Positions 41,129-50,056 of a stretch of 62,084 nucleotides of DNA are shown here, piece by piece. This stretch comes from JAYFQF01 sp034927285 (GTDB lineage: Bacteria; Bacillota; Peptococcia; DRI-13; UBA5745), in assembly GCA_034927285.1 (NCBI GenBank), contig JAYFQF010000035.1, forward strand, positions 1 through 62,084, given 5' to 3'. The position numbers and the translations under genes are program-made. The notes beneath the pieces are model-generated. The model did not search any database. It was not told the origin of the DNA and saw only the letters and a program-made list of their open reading frames with translations. The first letter of the stretch is position 1; the number at the start of each line of letters is the position of its first letter.

Positions 41129-43483
41129 TTATACCAAAGCGGCCGCCAGCACTTCATCCAGGGTTTCTACCAGGCAAAACTCCAGGACCTTGCGGATGTT
41201 TTCCGGAATATCCTCCAGATCCTTGCGGTTTTCCGCCGGCAGGATCACTTTTGTGCAGCCTGCCCGGTGAGCCGCCAGAATTTTCTCCTTGATGCCCCCC
41301 ACCGGCAGCACCCGTCCCCGCAAAGTGATTTCGCCGGTCATGGCCACATTGCCCCGTACTTTTTTGCCGGACAAAGCCGAGACCATAGCCGTAACCATGG
41401 TGATGCCGGCGGAGGGGCCGTCTTTGGGAATGGCCCCCTCGGGAATATGGATATGGACGTCCAGCTCCTGGTAAAAGTTTTCATCTATCCCTAATTCCTC
41501 TGCCCGGGAACGGATATAGCTATAGCCGGCCTGAGCGGACTCCTTCATCACGTCCCCCAGCTTGCCGGTGAGGATGAGCTTGCCGCTGCCCTTCATCAAT
41601 CCCACCTCGATATGCAGCACCTCGCCGCCCACCTCGGTCCAGGCCAGGCCTAAAGCGGTGCCCTGCAAATCCTTGTTTTCGGACATTCTGTGGCTGTAAC
41701 GGGGGATGCCCAGGAACTGGTTCAGTATCTTCGGCGTCACCGCAACGCTTTTTTTTGCGCCGCCGGCGATCTGCCGGGCGGCCTTGCGGCAGACCCTGGC
41801 GATTTCCCGCTCCAGATTACGGATGCCCGCCTCCCGGGTATATTTTTCGATAATATTTTTCAGCTCTTTGTCGCTGATTTTTAACTGGCCTTTTTGCAGG
41901 CCGTTTTCTTTCATGTGCTTGGGCACCAGATAACGGCGGGCGATTTCCAGCTTTTCCGCCTCGGTGTAGCCCGGAATCTGGATCATCTCCATCCGGTCCA
42001 AAAGCGGCCTGGGAATATTATAGGCTACGTTTGCCGTGACGATGAAAAGCACCTGGGACAGATCTAACGGCACCTCGAAGAAATGGTCGCTGAAGGTGGT
42101 GTTTTGTTCCGGGTCCAGGACCTCCAAAAGAGCCGCCGAGGGGTCACCCCGGAAATCGGTGCTCATTTTATCCACTTCATCCAGTAAAAACACCGGATTT
42201 TTTGTGCCGGCATTCCGCAGGCCCTGGATGATCCGGCCGGGCATGGCGCCGATATAGGTGCGGCGGTGTCCCCGGATCTCCGCTTCGTCCCGTACGCCCC
42301 CCAGGGACATCCGGACAAATTTTCTTCCCAGGGCCCGGGCCACGGATTTGGCCAAAGAGGTCTTCCCCACGCCGGGAGGACCCACCAGGCAAAGGATGGG
42401 GCCCTTGATGGTCTTGGTCAGCTGGCGTACCGCCAGATATTCCAGGATCCTTTCCTTAGGCTTATGCAAACCGTAATGATCCTCTTCCAGAATCTTTTCC
42501 GCTGCCGTCAGATCCTGATTGTCTTCGGTTTCCTTGGTCCAGGGCACCATTAAAAGCCAATCCAGGTAATTTCGCACTACCGTGCCCTCGGCAGCCAGCG
42601 GCGGCATTTTTTCCATTTTGTCGACTTCCTTCAGGGCCTTTTCTCTCACGTCCTGAGGCATGCCGGCTTCCTGGATTTTCTGCCGGTAATCGTCGGCTTC
42701 CGCCTGGCGTTCTTCTTTTTCACCCAGTTCCTTCTGGATGGCCTTCACCTGTTCCCGGAGGTAGTATTCCTTTTGATTTTTATCCATTTGCTGGCGCACC
42801 TGGATGCTGATCTTCTTTTCGATCTCCAGGATTTCCAGTTCCCTGGCCAGGATTCCCGCCAGATACTGGACCCGCTGATCGATCTCCAGCAGTTCCAGGG
42901 CTTTTTGCCGCTCCGTCAGCTTTAGATTTACATGGGATACGATAAAGTCGCAAAGCCGGCCGGGCTCCTCGATGGAGGTGATGGCAATCATGGTTTCCGG
43001 GGTTACTTTTTTGCCCATGCGCACATATTTTTCAAATTGCTCGGTCAGGGTGCGCATAGCCGCTTCCATGGGCAGGTTCTTTTCCTCCCGCTCGGCAAGG
43101 GACAAAAACCGCGCCTCCAGATAAGGCTCGGTTTTGGTGATTTCTTTCAATTCCGCGCGGCTTAAGCCTTCGGCCAAAACCCGGACGGTGCCGCCGGGCA
43201 GCTTCAGCATCTGCTTAATTTCCGCCACGGTACCGATCTGGTAAAGATCGGCCAGATCGGGCTCTTCCGTTTCGTTTTCCCGCTGGGCCAGCAAAAGGAT
43301 CTGGTGGTTCCCCAAAAGGGCCTGTTCCAAAGCCTTGACGGATTTTTCCCTGCCGACATCCAGGTGCATCATCATATAAGGGAAGACAATAACCCCCCTC
43401 AGGGGCAAAAGAGGCAAAATCTGCAAGGGCTCCCCGCCGCCGGTGCCGGGTATGCCCGGCATTGCCTCATATAGGTTTTCCAT
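41129..43483 (-). CDS. lon: ATP-dependent protease Lon (LonA)
   Basis: Cytoplasmic AAA+ serine protease for damaged and regulatory proteins. The 784 residues show the N-terminal LAN domain (LPLLPLRGVIVFPYMMMHLDVGR), coiled coil (about 190-270), Walker A GPPGVGKTSLAK, Walker B VFLLDEVDKM, and protease motif PKDGPSAGITM with the catalytic Ser, plus the Lys in GGIKEKILAAHRAG. Complete and standard in length. It lies 185 bases after lonB. Confidence 0.97.
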   Translation of the reverse strand: MENLYEAMPGIPGTGGGEPLQILPLLPLRGVIVFPYMMMHLDVGREKSVKALEQALLGNHQILLLAQRENETEEPDLADLYQIGTVAEIKQMLKLPGGTVRVLAEGLSRAELKEITKTEPYLEARFLSLAEREEKNLPMEAAMRTLTEQFEKYVRMGKKVTPETMIAITSIEEPGRLCDFIVSHVNLKLTERQKALELLEIDQRVQYLAGILARELEILEIEKKISIQVRQQMDKNQKEYYLREQVKAIQKELGEKEERQAEADDYRQKIQEAGMPQDVREKALKEVDKMEKMPPLAAEGTVVRNYLDWLLMVPWTKETEDNQDLTAAEKILEEDHYGLHKPKERILEYLAVRQLTKTIKGPILCLVGPPGVGKTSLAKSVARALGRKFVRMSLGGVRDEAEIRGHRRTYIGAMPGRIIQGLRNAGTKNPVFLLDEVDKMSTDFRGDPSAALLEVLDPEQNTTFSDHFFEVPLDLSQVLFIVTANVAYNIPRPLLDRMEMIQIPGYTEAEKLEIARRYLVPKHMKENGLQKGQLKISDKELKNIIEKYTREAGIRNLEREIARVCRKAARQIAGGAKKSVAVTPKILNQFLGIPRYSHRMSENKDLQGTALGLAWTEVGGEVLHIEVGLMKGSGKLILTGKLGDVMKESAQAGYSYIRSRAEELGIDENFYQELDVHIHIPEGAIPKDGPSAGITMVTAMVSALSGKKVRGNVAMTGEITLRGRVLPVGGIKEKILAAHRAGCTKVILPAENRKDLEDIPENIRKVLEFCLVETLDEVLAAALV

Positions 43484-43668
43484 GATTTAGTCTCCTTCCA
43501 TTCCGGCAACTTCCCTTCGGCAAAAGCCTGCCTGAGTTTTACCGCCCGGCAGGCGCCGGAGATTTTCCGGTTTTCGGAAATTACTTTACCCTTTAATCTA
43601 ACACAGATTGACGTCTGAGACAACTGCCTCATCATTATGATGCCGGCGGCGGCATTATGCCGGACCCG

Positions 43669-45549
43669 CTATAAAATAAAGGGAGTTTCTTCCCCCTGGC
43701 TGCTGCCCTTTTGTTTTCCCGCGCTGACCGTATTTTCCGCGGGAGCCGGCTTAGCCTTTTCTTCCGCTTGCCGCCGGCTTTCTCCTGTTTCTTCTCCGGA
43801 AACCGGTCTGCCCTTCATTTCCTCCGACCCCGGGGCCCCCGGGGCTTCGGCTTCGCCGATTAAAGGAGCCGCCGCCACCGCCGGCTTCCGGAAAGAAGCT
43901 CCGGCCTCTTCGGTCAGGGCAGCGGTCCTGACCGCTGTTTCTTCCTTCAGCGCCGCCAGTTCCAGCACCTCCTGGAGGGTATCCACCGGAATTACTTTAA
44001 TCTGGGAGAAACCTTCGTATTCCGACTGCCAGTTTTCCCTGGGGATCAATACCCGGGTAGCCCCGGCCTGGGCCGCCGCTTCAATCTTGGCCCGTACGCC
44101 GCCCACCGGCTTTACCTTGCCCCAAAGGGAAACCTCCCCGGTCATGGCCAGACGATTATCCAGATAAGTCTTTGTCACCACCGAATACAGGGCAGCGGCC
44201 ATGGCCGTGCCTGCCGAAGGCCCGTCTACCGGAAAGCCGCCGGGAAAGTTCAGATAGATATCCCATTCTCCAAAGTCCCGGTTCAGCATACGCCGAAGTA
44301 CCGCCAGGACCGTATTTACCGAACATAGGGCCATGCTTTTGCGTCGCACGGTATGTCCCTGGCTCTGGCTCATCTCCTCTTCCTCTACGATCCCGGTCAC
44401 CTGGACCTTGCCGGGTTTTTCTGCCGCCGGCAGAAGGTCCGCCTCAATTTCCAAAAGCATCCCCAGGTTGGCGCCGTAGACCGCCAGCCCATTGGAGCAG
44501 CCCAGGCGGGGAGCGGCGGGGATCTTGGTTTCCGGTCTGGGTTCATACTGGCCGGAACGCAGCACCCATTCCAGATCCCGGCATTTAAGCTTGCGTTCCG
44601 TACCTTCTTCCAAAAGGCTTGCCGCCATCTGGATCAGATTTACCGAATCCCGGCCGCTGTTGGCATAGCGGCTGACGATGTTCAGGACATCCGGCTCCAT
44701 CGCCAGCTCCATTTTCCGAGCCGCGTCGCCGGCGATTTTCCGGATCTGCTCCGGCGTCAGTCCCCGGAAATAAATTTCGATGCAGCGGGAGCGCAAAGCC
44801 GGCGGCAGCTGCTCCGGCCGCCGGGTGGTGGCGCCCACCAGCCGGAAATCCGCCGGCAGGCCGTTCTGGAAGATATCGTGGATATGGGCGGGAATCGCCG
44901 GATCGTCCGCCGAGTAATAAGCGCTTTCCAGGATCACTTTCCGGTCCTCCATGATCTTCAGCAGCTTATTTAACTGAATCGGGTGCAGCTCGCCGATCTC
45001 GTCGATAAACAGGATCCCGCCGTGAGCCTTGGTCACCGCCCCCGGCTTGGGCTGGGGAATCCCGGCGGCCCCCATGGAGCCGGCGCCCTGATAGATGGGG
45101 TCGTGGACCGAGCCGATCAGGGGATCGGCGATCCCCCGCTCGTCAAAGCGGCAGGTAGTTCCGTCCACTTCCACAAAATTTGCGTTTTCCTTAAAAGGCG
45201 ATAAAGGATTCCTCCGGGCCTCCTCCATGACCAGCCGGGCCGCCGTGGTTTTGCCGATCCCCGGAGGTCCATAGAGAATCACATGCTGGGGATTGGGGCC
45301 GCAAAGGGCGGCCCTGAGAGCCTTGATGCCGTCCTCCTGGCCTACAACCTCGGCAAAGGTGTGGGGTCTGGTTTTTTCCGCCAAAGGCTGGGTTAAAGCG
45401 ATGCTTCTCAGCCGGGCCATTTTTTCTATTTCTTTTTGATAGGTCTTCGGAACGGCAGAGGACTTAACCGCTCCCATCGGCCTGGACATTGCGTAAAACA
45501 TCAGGCCGATCAATACGATCAGGAACACGGCCTGAACCAATATAGCCAT
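43669..45549 (-). CDS. lonB: Sporulation-type ATP-dependent protease LonB
   Basis: Membrane-anchored AAA+ protease, forespore-linked in Bacillus. The 626 residues start with one membrane segment (about 3-20), then an AAA module (Walker A YGPPGIGKTTAARL, Walker B GGILFIDEIGEL) and a Lon protease domain (VDGPSAGTAMA with the catalytic Ser, KVKPVGGVRAKIEAA with the Lys). The last ~90 residues form a Glu/Pro/Ala/Lys-rich tail with no fold recognised, absent from Bacillus LonB. ATG at 45549 follows GGAGGG and starts at the anchor; the upstream in-frame residues are noise. Order lonB-lon-engB is typical. Confidence 0.93.
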   Translation of the reverse strand: MAILVQAVFLIVLIGLMFYAMSRPMGAVKSSAVPKTYQKEIEKMARLRSIALTQPLAEKTRPHTFAEVVGQEDGIKALRAALCGPNPQHVILYGPPGIGKTTAARLVMEEARRNPLSPFKENANFVEVDGTTCRFDERGIADPLIGSVHDPIYQGAGSMGAAGIPQPKPGAVTKAHGGILFIDEIGELHPIQLNKLLKIMEDRKVILESAYYSADDPAIPAHIHDIFQNGLPADFRLVGATTRRPEQLPPALRSRCIEIYFRGLTPEQIRKIAGDAARKMELAMEPDVLNIVSRYANSGRDSVNLIQMAASLLEEGTERKLKCRDLEWVLRSGQYEPRPETKIPAAPRLGCSNGLAVYGANLGMLLEIEADLLPAAEKPGKVQVTGIVEEEEMSQSQGHTVRRKSMALCSVNTVLAVLRRMLNRDFGEWDIYLNFPGGFPVDGPSAGTAMAAALYSVVTKTYLDNRLAMTGEVSLWGKVKPVGGVRAKIEAAAQAGATRVLIPRENWQSEYEGFSQIKVIPVDTLQEVLELAALKEETAVRTAALTEEAGASFRKPAVAAAPLIGEAEAPGAPGSEEMKGRPVSGEETGESRRQAEEKAKPAPAENTVSAGKQKGSSQGEETPFIL

Positions 45550-45657
45550 AATTATCCCTCCCGGACATCTCGAATTTTTCAATCGAATTTTATTTTGTCC
45601 AGCGATCTCATTCTTATGGCTTGTTTTCTCGCCAGATTCAGGCAAAAAAGTGGAAAA

Positions 45658-45698
45658 GAAAAAAGCCGGGACATCACGTAATAACATCATGTCCCGGT
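45658..45698 (-). terminator. Rho-independent terminator between the SpoIIE-type gene and lonB
   Basis: CCGGGACAT pairs with ATGTCCCGG; minus-strand reading exits into CTTTTTTCTTTT. Plus-strand reading also leaves a short T-run, so it may work in both directions. Confidence 0.85.
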
Positions 45699-45779
45699 TT
45701 TGCAGGCTTATGCTTGATTTTCAAAAAACAAGAAAAAATTTCCATAATTTTATTTCCATGATTTCTAATTAATACTAAT

Positions 45780-46940
45780 TCAATACCACCGGATCCGGCA
45801 GATTTTCCCCCGGTCCCGCAATAAATCGCAAAGCCTTTGCAGCACCGTGGACCGAAGCCCCAACCGAAAAGGCAGTCCCGGGGTCAGATGGGCCGGATTG
45901 ATTCTTAAACCCACCAAAAGCTCGATTTCATCACATTCCAGGAGCCATTTTAAAAGCAGGCTGGCGCCGTCCCGTTTCCCTTTTAAGCGCACCTGACCGC
46001 TTTCCAGCATCTCCACCACCTTGGTCAGGGTTAAAACGCCCTCGGTAACCAGATCCACCCCGGGCATCCGGGCAATCGGCGGAACCGCGGGGTCAAAATA
46101 GCCCAATTCCGCGGTAATGGGTAATTTTTTTATCCGGGAAACGATATTGGCGGAGGTGCCGCCGCAAACCACCCGGCGCCGTTCTCCTTCAAAAAAGGCT
46201 TCCACCATCATCTGATCCTCGGAGTTTTCCAAAGGAGGGCCGCTCAGCAGCACTCCCTTGGTCAGAGGTCTCACCTTTACCACCACCGCCGTGGTATCGT
46301 CGCCCATGACCCCGGCGCTGTACATTTCGCACATCTCCAGGATTTCCTCGGCGATAAACTGAGCCGGGTTTTTTAAATTGATGTCCTGGCGCAGCAGCCG
46401 CTCCAGGCCTTCTTCCCCCAGGCCCAGAGGGATAAGGGCCTCAATGCCGGCATGGGTGACGCCGTCGCTGCAAAAGACCAGGATATCTCCTTCCTGGAGA
46501 TTCAGGGTGATCTCGTTTACCACTTTGACGGATTCCCCTTCGCCGCTGAAGATGCGCTCGTTTCCCCGCAGAAATAAAGGCTTGCCGTTTCGGATCAGAA
46601 TCGCCCTGGGATTATCGTATTGGATCAGGTAGCCCCGGCCGTCCTTGAAAATCTGCAGGATGGAATAAGTGGAATAGGCCACTTTACGGACCTGGCAGAC
46701 CGGCAGGGTATTGGACACCGTCTCCACCACCTCCTGCAAAGGCACTCCCTGGACCAGCAGCCGGGAGGCGATGCGGGAAGTCAAGGTGGCCAGGATATTG
46801 GCTTTGACGCCGGAGCCCAAACCGTCGGACAATACGATCACCGTGGATTTTTCGTCCTTTTGGATCTCCACCACATCGCCGCAAAGCTCTTCGCCCACTT
46901 TATTTTGCGATGCGATTCCGGTCTCAAAGGAGATTTTCAT
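45780..46940 (-). CDS. SpoIIE-type PP2C phosphatase
   Basis: A 386-residue protein without membrane segments. Residues about 1-225 form a PP2C/SpoIIE-type Ser/Thr phosphatase (VIVLSDGLGSGVKAN, GDILVFCSDGVTHAG, MGDDTTAVVVKV supply metal Asp residues). Residues about 235-386 are a second, unassigned domain. It lacks the membrane region of true SpoIIE. ATG at 46940 sits nine bases after GGAGG and overlaps the hydrogenase gene end by 17 bases. PP2C phosphatases next to HydS-type hydrogenases are known from sensory [FeFe]-hydrogenase loci (group C). Confidence 0.87.
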   Translation of the reverse strand: MKISFETGIASQNKVGEELCGDVVEIQKDEKSTVIVLSDGLGSGVKANILATLTSRIASRLLVQGVPLQEVVETVSNTLPVCQVRKVAYSTYSILQIFKDGRGYLIQYDNPRAILIRNGKPLFLRGNERIFSGEGESVKVVNEITLNLQEGDILVFCSDGVTHAGIEALIPLGLGEEGLERLLRQDINLKNPAQFIAEEILEMCEMYSAGVMGDDTTAVVVKVRPLTKGVLLSGPPLENSEDQMMVEAFFEGERRRVVCGGTSANIVSRIKKLPITAELGYFDPAVPPIARMPGVDLVTEGVLTLTKVVEMLESGQVRLKGKRDGASLLLKWLLECDEIELLVGLRINPAHLTPGLPFRLGLRSTVLQRLCDLLRDRGKICRIRWY

Positions 46941-48642
46941 GATCATTATCCTCCAGGTGCTTTAATAATTCATAAAGGGTAGCCTTGGTTTCCGCTGTGG
47001 TTTCCCCCAGGAGTCCGGCGATATCCTGAGCCACCCGCATTTGCTGGTTTATGACTGTTTTTGCTTTTTCCATGACGCTGGCTTTGATGGTGGCCATCTC
47101 CGTCCGTTCTCCTTCCAGCTTGGTCACGTCTTCAAAAATCACCATCAAAAGATGCTCGGAGGGCACCGGCACGATGGTCTGACGGGTGACCAGCTGCCAC
47201 TGGGGATATTCGATGCGCTGGTCGTAGATATTGGTCTTTGTGCGGAAGCTTTTCCGGTACATTCCCACATCCATATACCGTCCCATCTCCAGGCCTACGC
47301 ATAAAGGCACTTCTTTCAGCATGGTCCGGACCGCGGGATTGCAATCCCGGACGGTCATGGCATCGTCCAGCACCAGAATACCGTTGGGCGTGTTTTCCAT
47401 GACGGTATGGGCCACGGATTCGGCTTTGGCGCGCATATAGGGCACGCACATCTCCATTGTGGCCATGCCGTCCAGAACAGCAATGGCCTTATCCCGGCAG
47501 CTGTCATAACCGCAGCCCTCGCAGTTGCGCTGGTCCTGATGAGTATTTTTCCCCATCTTATGCAGCACCGCTTCGATTTCCGCTTCCGTATAAGGCACGT
47601 CATGGACCGGCCTGCCTTTAAATTCCTTGCCCATGGAAAAAGGCGCCGGCGGCACATCCGCCAAAGGCAGCTTCTGACTTTCCTTGATCGCGTCCTGAAT
47701 GATTTGTTTGCGTTTATACAAGGTGTATTTTGAGTCGATGGCCGGGCCGCCCACACAGCCGCCCACACAGGCCATCATCTCGATAAACCGCGGCGCGATA
47801 TCGCCGTTTTTCAAAGCCTTCAGCACCTCCAGGCACTGGTCGATGCCCTCGATGGACCAAAAATCCTGGTTGCTGCCCCAGGCCCCTTTCAGGCTGTATA
47901 AAACGCCGTTATGGATCGGGAAGCTGCGGGTAGGAATCCACTGGCCTTTATAGGCGAATTCCTCCGGCACAGGGCGGGGAGGTTTTGTGGATTTTTCCAG
48001 CAGCAGAACTTTCAGCTGGCCAAAGGTCAAGGCTGCGTCCAGACCGTATTTTTCCGCCTCCTCCAGCTTGCCGATGCAGGGGCCGGCAAAGACCACCCTG
48101 CAGTTTTCCCCCCGCTGACTTTTGATCAGCCGGGCGTGGGAAACCATGGGGGATAAAGCCGGCAGCAGGTTGTCTCTCAGCTTGGGATAGTATTTTTCCA
48201 CTAAGTTTACAATGACGGGACAGCAGGTGGAAAGGCCGGTCTTGTTCTGCCATTCCGGACTCATCAAAAGCCGGCGGTATTCCCGGGTGGTCAGGGTTGC
48301 CCCGATGGCGGTTTCCTCTACATCGGCAAAGCCGGCCCGGCAGATTTGGGCAAACAACTGGGCGGGAGACTGATCAAAGCTGCCCAGATAGCTGGGGGCG
48401 ATGCTCAGCACCACCGGCTCCTCGCCATAAAGCAAGTTCCGGACCTTGTCGGCTTCGTTGCGGTAAACCTTGGCCTTTTGGGGACACTCCACCACGCAGC
48501 GGCCGCAGAGAATACAGCGGTCCGGCTCAACCTTAGCCTGGCCGGTGACAAAACCGATGGCCTTCACCGGACAGTTGCGCAGACATCGGTAGCAGTCCAT
48601 ACACTCCGCCTGATGGGTAGTGATGATGCCGCTGCTATTCAT
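46924..48642 (-). CDS. Putative sensory [FeFe]-hydrogenase with PAS domain (HydS-like)
   Basis: A 572-residue protein. Residues 14-60 carry two [4Fe-4S] motifs (CMDCYRCLRNC and CILCGRCVVEC). Residues about 70-350 form the hydrogenase large-domain core with the three H-cluster motifs in reduced form (STCCPVIVNL, AGPCIGKLEEA, MACVGGCVGG). A further cysteine cluster (CEGCGYDSCRDKA) and a PAS domain (about 440-555, NTPNGILVLDDAMTVRDCNPAV) follow, with a short coiled coil at the end. There is no small-subunit HydA feature. This suits a H2 or redox sensor rather than an energy hydrogenase (inference). It overlaps the 2Fe-2S gene by eight bases. Confidence 0.85.
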   Translation of the reverse strand: MNSSGIITTHQAECMDCYRCLRNCPVKAIGFVTGQAKVEPDRCILCGRCVVECPQKAKVYRNEADKVRNLLYGEEPVVLSIAPSYLGSFDQSPAQLFAQICRAGFADVEETAIGATLTTREYRRLLMSPEWQNKTGLSTCCPVIVNLVEKYYPKLRDNLLPALSPMVSHARLIKSQRGENCRVVFAGPCIGKLEEAEKYGLDAALTFGQLKVLLLEKSTKPPRPVPEEFAYKGQWIPTRSFPIHNGVLYSLKGAWGSNQDFWSIEGIDQCLEVLKALKNGDIAPRFIEMMACVGGCVGGPAIDSKYTLYKRKQIIQDAIKESQKLPLADVPPAPFSMGKEFKGRPVHDVPYTEAEIEAVLHKMGKNTHQDQRNCEGCGYDSCRDKAIAVLDGMATMEMCVPYMRAKAESVAHTVMENTPNGILVLDDAMTVRDCNPAVRTMLKEVPLCVGLEMGRYMDVGMYRKSFRTKTNIYDQRIEYPQWQLVTRQTIVPVPSEHLLMVIFEDVTKLEGERTEMATIKASVMEKAKTVINQQMRVAQDIAGLLGETTAETKATLYELLKHLEDNDHENLL

Positions 48643-48886
48643 GGCCGGCTCCTCCTTTTTCCAGGATGCTTTCCACCATCTCGGGGGTCACCCGGCAGTA
48701 AACTTTGCCGTCAACGCTGACGATGACTCCCTCCTGACAGCGGTCCTGGCAATAACAGGCCCCCAGCTCCACCTTGGCCGCCAGCTCCGGGCGCCGGGCC
48801 AGAATATCCTGGAAAGCGGCGATCACCTGAGGCGCTCCTTTGAGATGGCAAGAACTACCCACACAGATCCGGACCAACATCTTCAA
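48635..48886 (-). CDS. Thioredoxin-like [2Fe-2S] ferredoxin (NuoE/HydC-like, small)
   Basis: An 83-residue thioredoxin-like ferredoxin. Cluster ligands are visible in CVGSSCHLKG and GACYCQDRCQEG, the NuoE-type spacing. It lacks the N-terminal helical part of full NuoE. It likely passes electrons to or from the hydrogenase-like protein encoded immediately downstream. ATG at 48886 follows AGGGGGG. Confidence 0.88.
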   Translation of the reverse strand: MKMLVRICVGSSCHLKGAPQVIAAFQDILARRPELAAKVELGACYCQDRCQEGVIVSVDGKVYCRVTPEMVESILEKGGAGHE

Positions 48887-48898
48887 TCCCCCCTAAAC

Positions 48899-50056
48899 TT
48901 AATCCCGATAGAGCCGGGGCACCCGGGCTCCGATGTCGCAGGTGATTTCATAATTGATGGTATCCAAAAGCCGGGCCATATCGTCGGCGGTAATCGTTTT
49001 GCTCCCCTGGGCACCGATCAGCACCGCTTCGTCGCCGGCCTTTGCCTTGGGGATGCCGGTCAGATCCACCATGATCTGGTCCATGCAGACCCGGCCGATC
49101 ACCGGGGCCGCCTGGCCCCTGACCAGCACCTGCCCTTTATTGGACAGGCCCCGGGAAAAGCCGTCGGCATACCCCACCGGCAAAGTACCGATCACCGCGG
49201 GGCCTTTGGCCTCCCAGGTATGCCCATAGCTGACCCTGGTGCCGGCGGGCACCGTCTTTACGTGGCTTAAACAGCTTTTCCAGCTTAAAGCGGGCTTCAG
49301 TTCCACGCCCCAGGCCCTGGCGGCCCCGGAAGGATACAGGCCGTAAAGGCCGATGCCCAAACGGATCATATCCAGGCGGCCGGCGGGAAAATCCATGGCC
49401 GCCGCCGTGTTTGCGCAATGGACGATGTCCAGATCCATTTCTTCCTTCAGCTTATCCACAAAGCGGCAAAAAATATCGAATTGACGGTCCCGGGCAGTTT
49501 TGTCGTCTTCGTCGGCCCGGGCAAAATGGGTAAAGCAGCCTTCCGCCCGAATATTTTTCAGACGATTAATCTGCCGGATCTCCGCCAGGGCTTCTTCTCC
49601 CGGCCAAAAGCCGATCCGGCTCATGCCGCTGTCGACTTTCAGGTGGAAAAGAGCCTTCCGTCCCGCCGCGGCCGCCGCCCGGTCCAAAGACCTGGCCTGT
49701 TCCAGGGTATATATCGCCGGCCGCACCTCCGCCGCCACCAGCTCCGGAAAATCCTCCGCCGGCGAATAGCCTAAAATCAGGATGGGGGCGCCGATGCCGG
49801 CTTCCCGCAGCTCCAGAGCCTCCTGGGGCAGAGCCACCGCCAGCCAGTCCGCTCCGGCTTCCAGGGCTTTTCGGGCCACCGGCACGGCGCCGTGGCCGTA
49901 AGCGTCGGCTTTTACTACCGCCATCAGCCGGCAGCCCTGGGGTAAAAGCCGCCTGAAGGTTTTTACGTTTGACGCGACAGCCGGCAGATCCACTTCCACA
50001 TAAGTAGGCCGGCGGTTCCTGGCCGCCGCGGCGGCGGACGCTTCAGCGTTTTTCAT
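48899..50056 (-). CDS. alr: Alanine racemase
   Basis: PLP enzyme making D-alanine for peptidoglycan. The 385 residues have the PLP Lys in MAVVKADAYGHGA, the second base Tyr in RVSYGHTW, MIRLGIGLYGL, and the C-terminal ARVPRLYRD. ATG at 50056 is chosen because GGAG is about nine bases upstream. An in-frame TTG at 50071 is possible. It overlaps pfkA by 14 bases. The unusually Ala-rich N-terminus (ASAAAAARNRR) is just a leader to the conserved start. Confidence 0.94.
   Translation of the reverse strand: MKNAEASAAAAARNRRPTYVEVDLPAVASNVKTFRRLLPQGCRLMAVVKADAYGHGAVPVARKALEAGADWLAVALPQEALELREAGIGAPILILGYSPAEDFPELVAAEVRPAIYTLEQARSLDRAAAAAGRKALFHLKVDSGMSRIGFWPGEEALAEIRQINRLKNIRAEGCFTHFARADEDDKTARDRQFDIFCRFVDKLKEEMDLDIVHCANTAAAMDFPAGRLDMIRLGIGLYGLYPSGAARAWGVELKPALSWKSCLSHVKTVPAGTRVSYGHTWEAKGPAVIGTLPVGYADGFSRGLSNKGQVLVRGQAAPVIGRVCMDQIMVDLTGIPKAKAGDEAVLIGAQGSKTITADDMARLLDTINYEITCDIGARVPRLYRD

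Noticed and set aside
45780..46940. Naming the phosphatase spoIIE outright
   Set aside because: It lacks the ten-helix membrane region of true SpoIIE and sits with a hydrogenase, so only the domain type is claimed.
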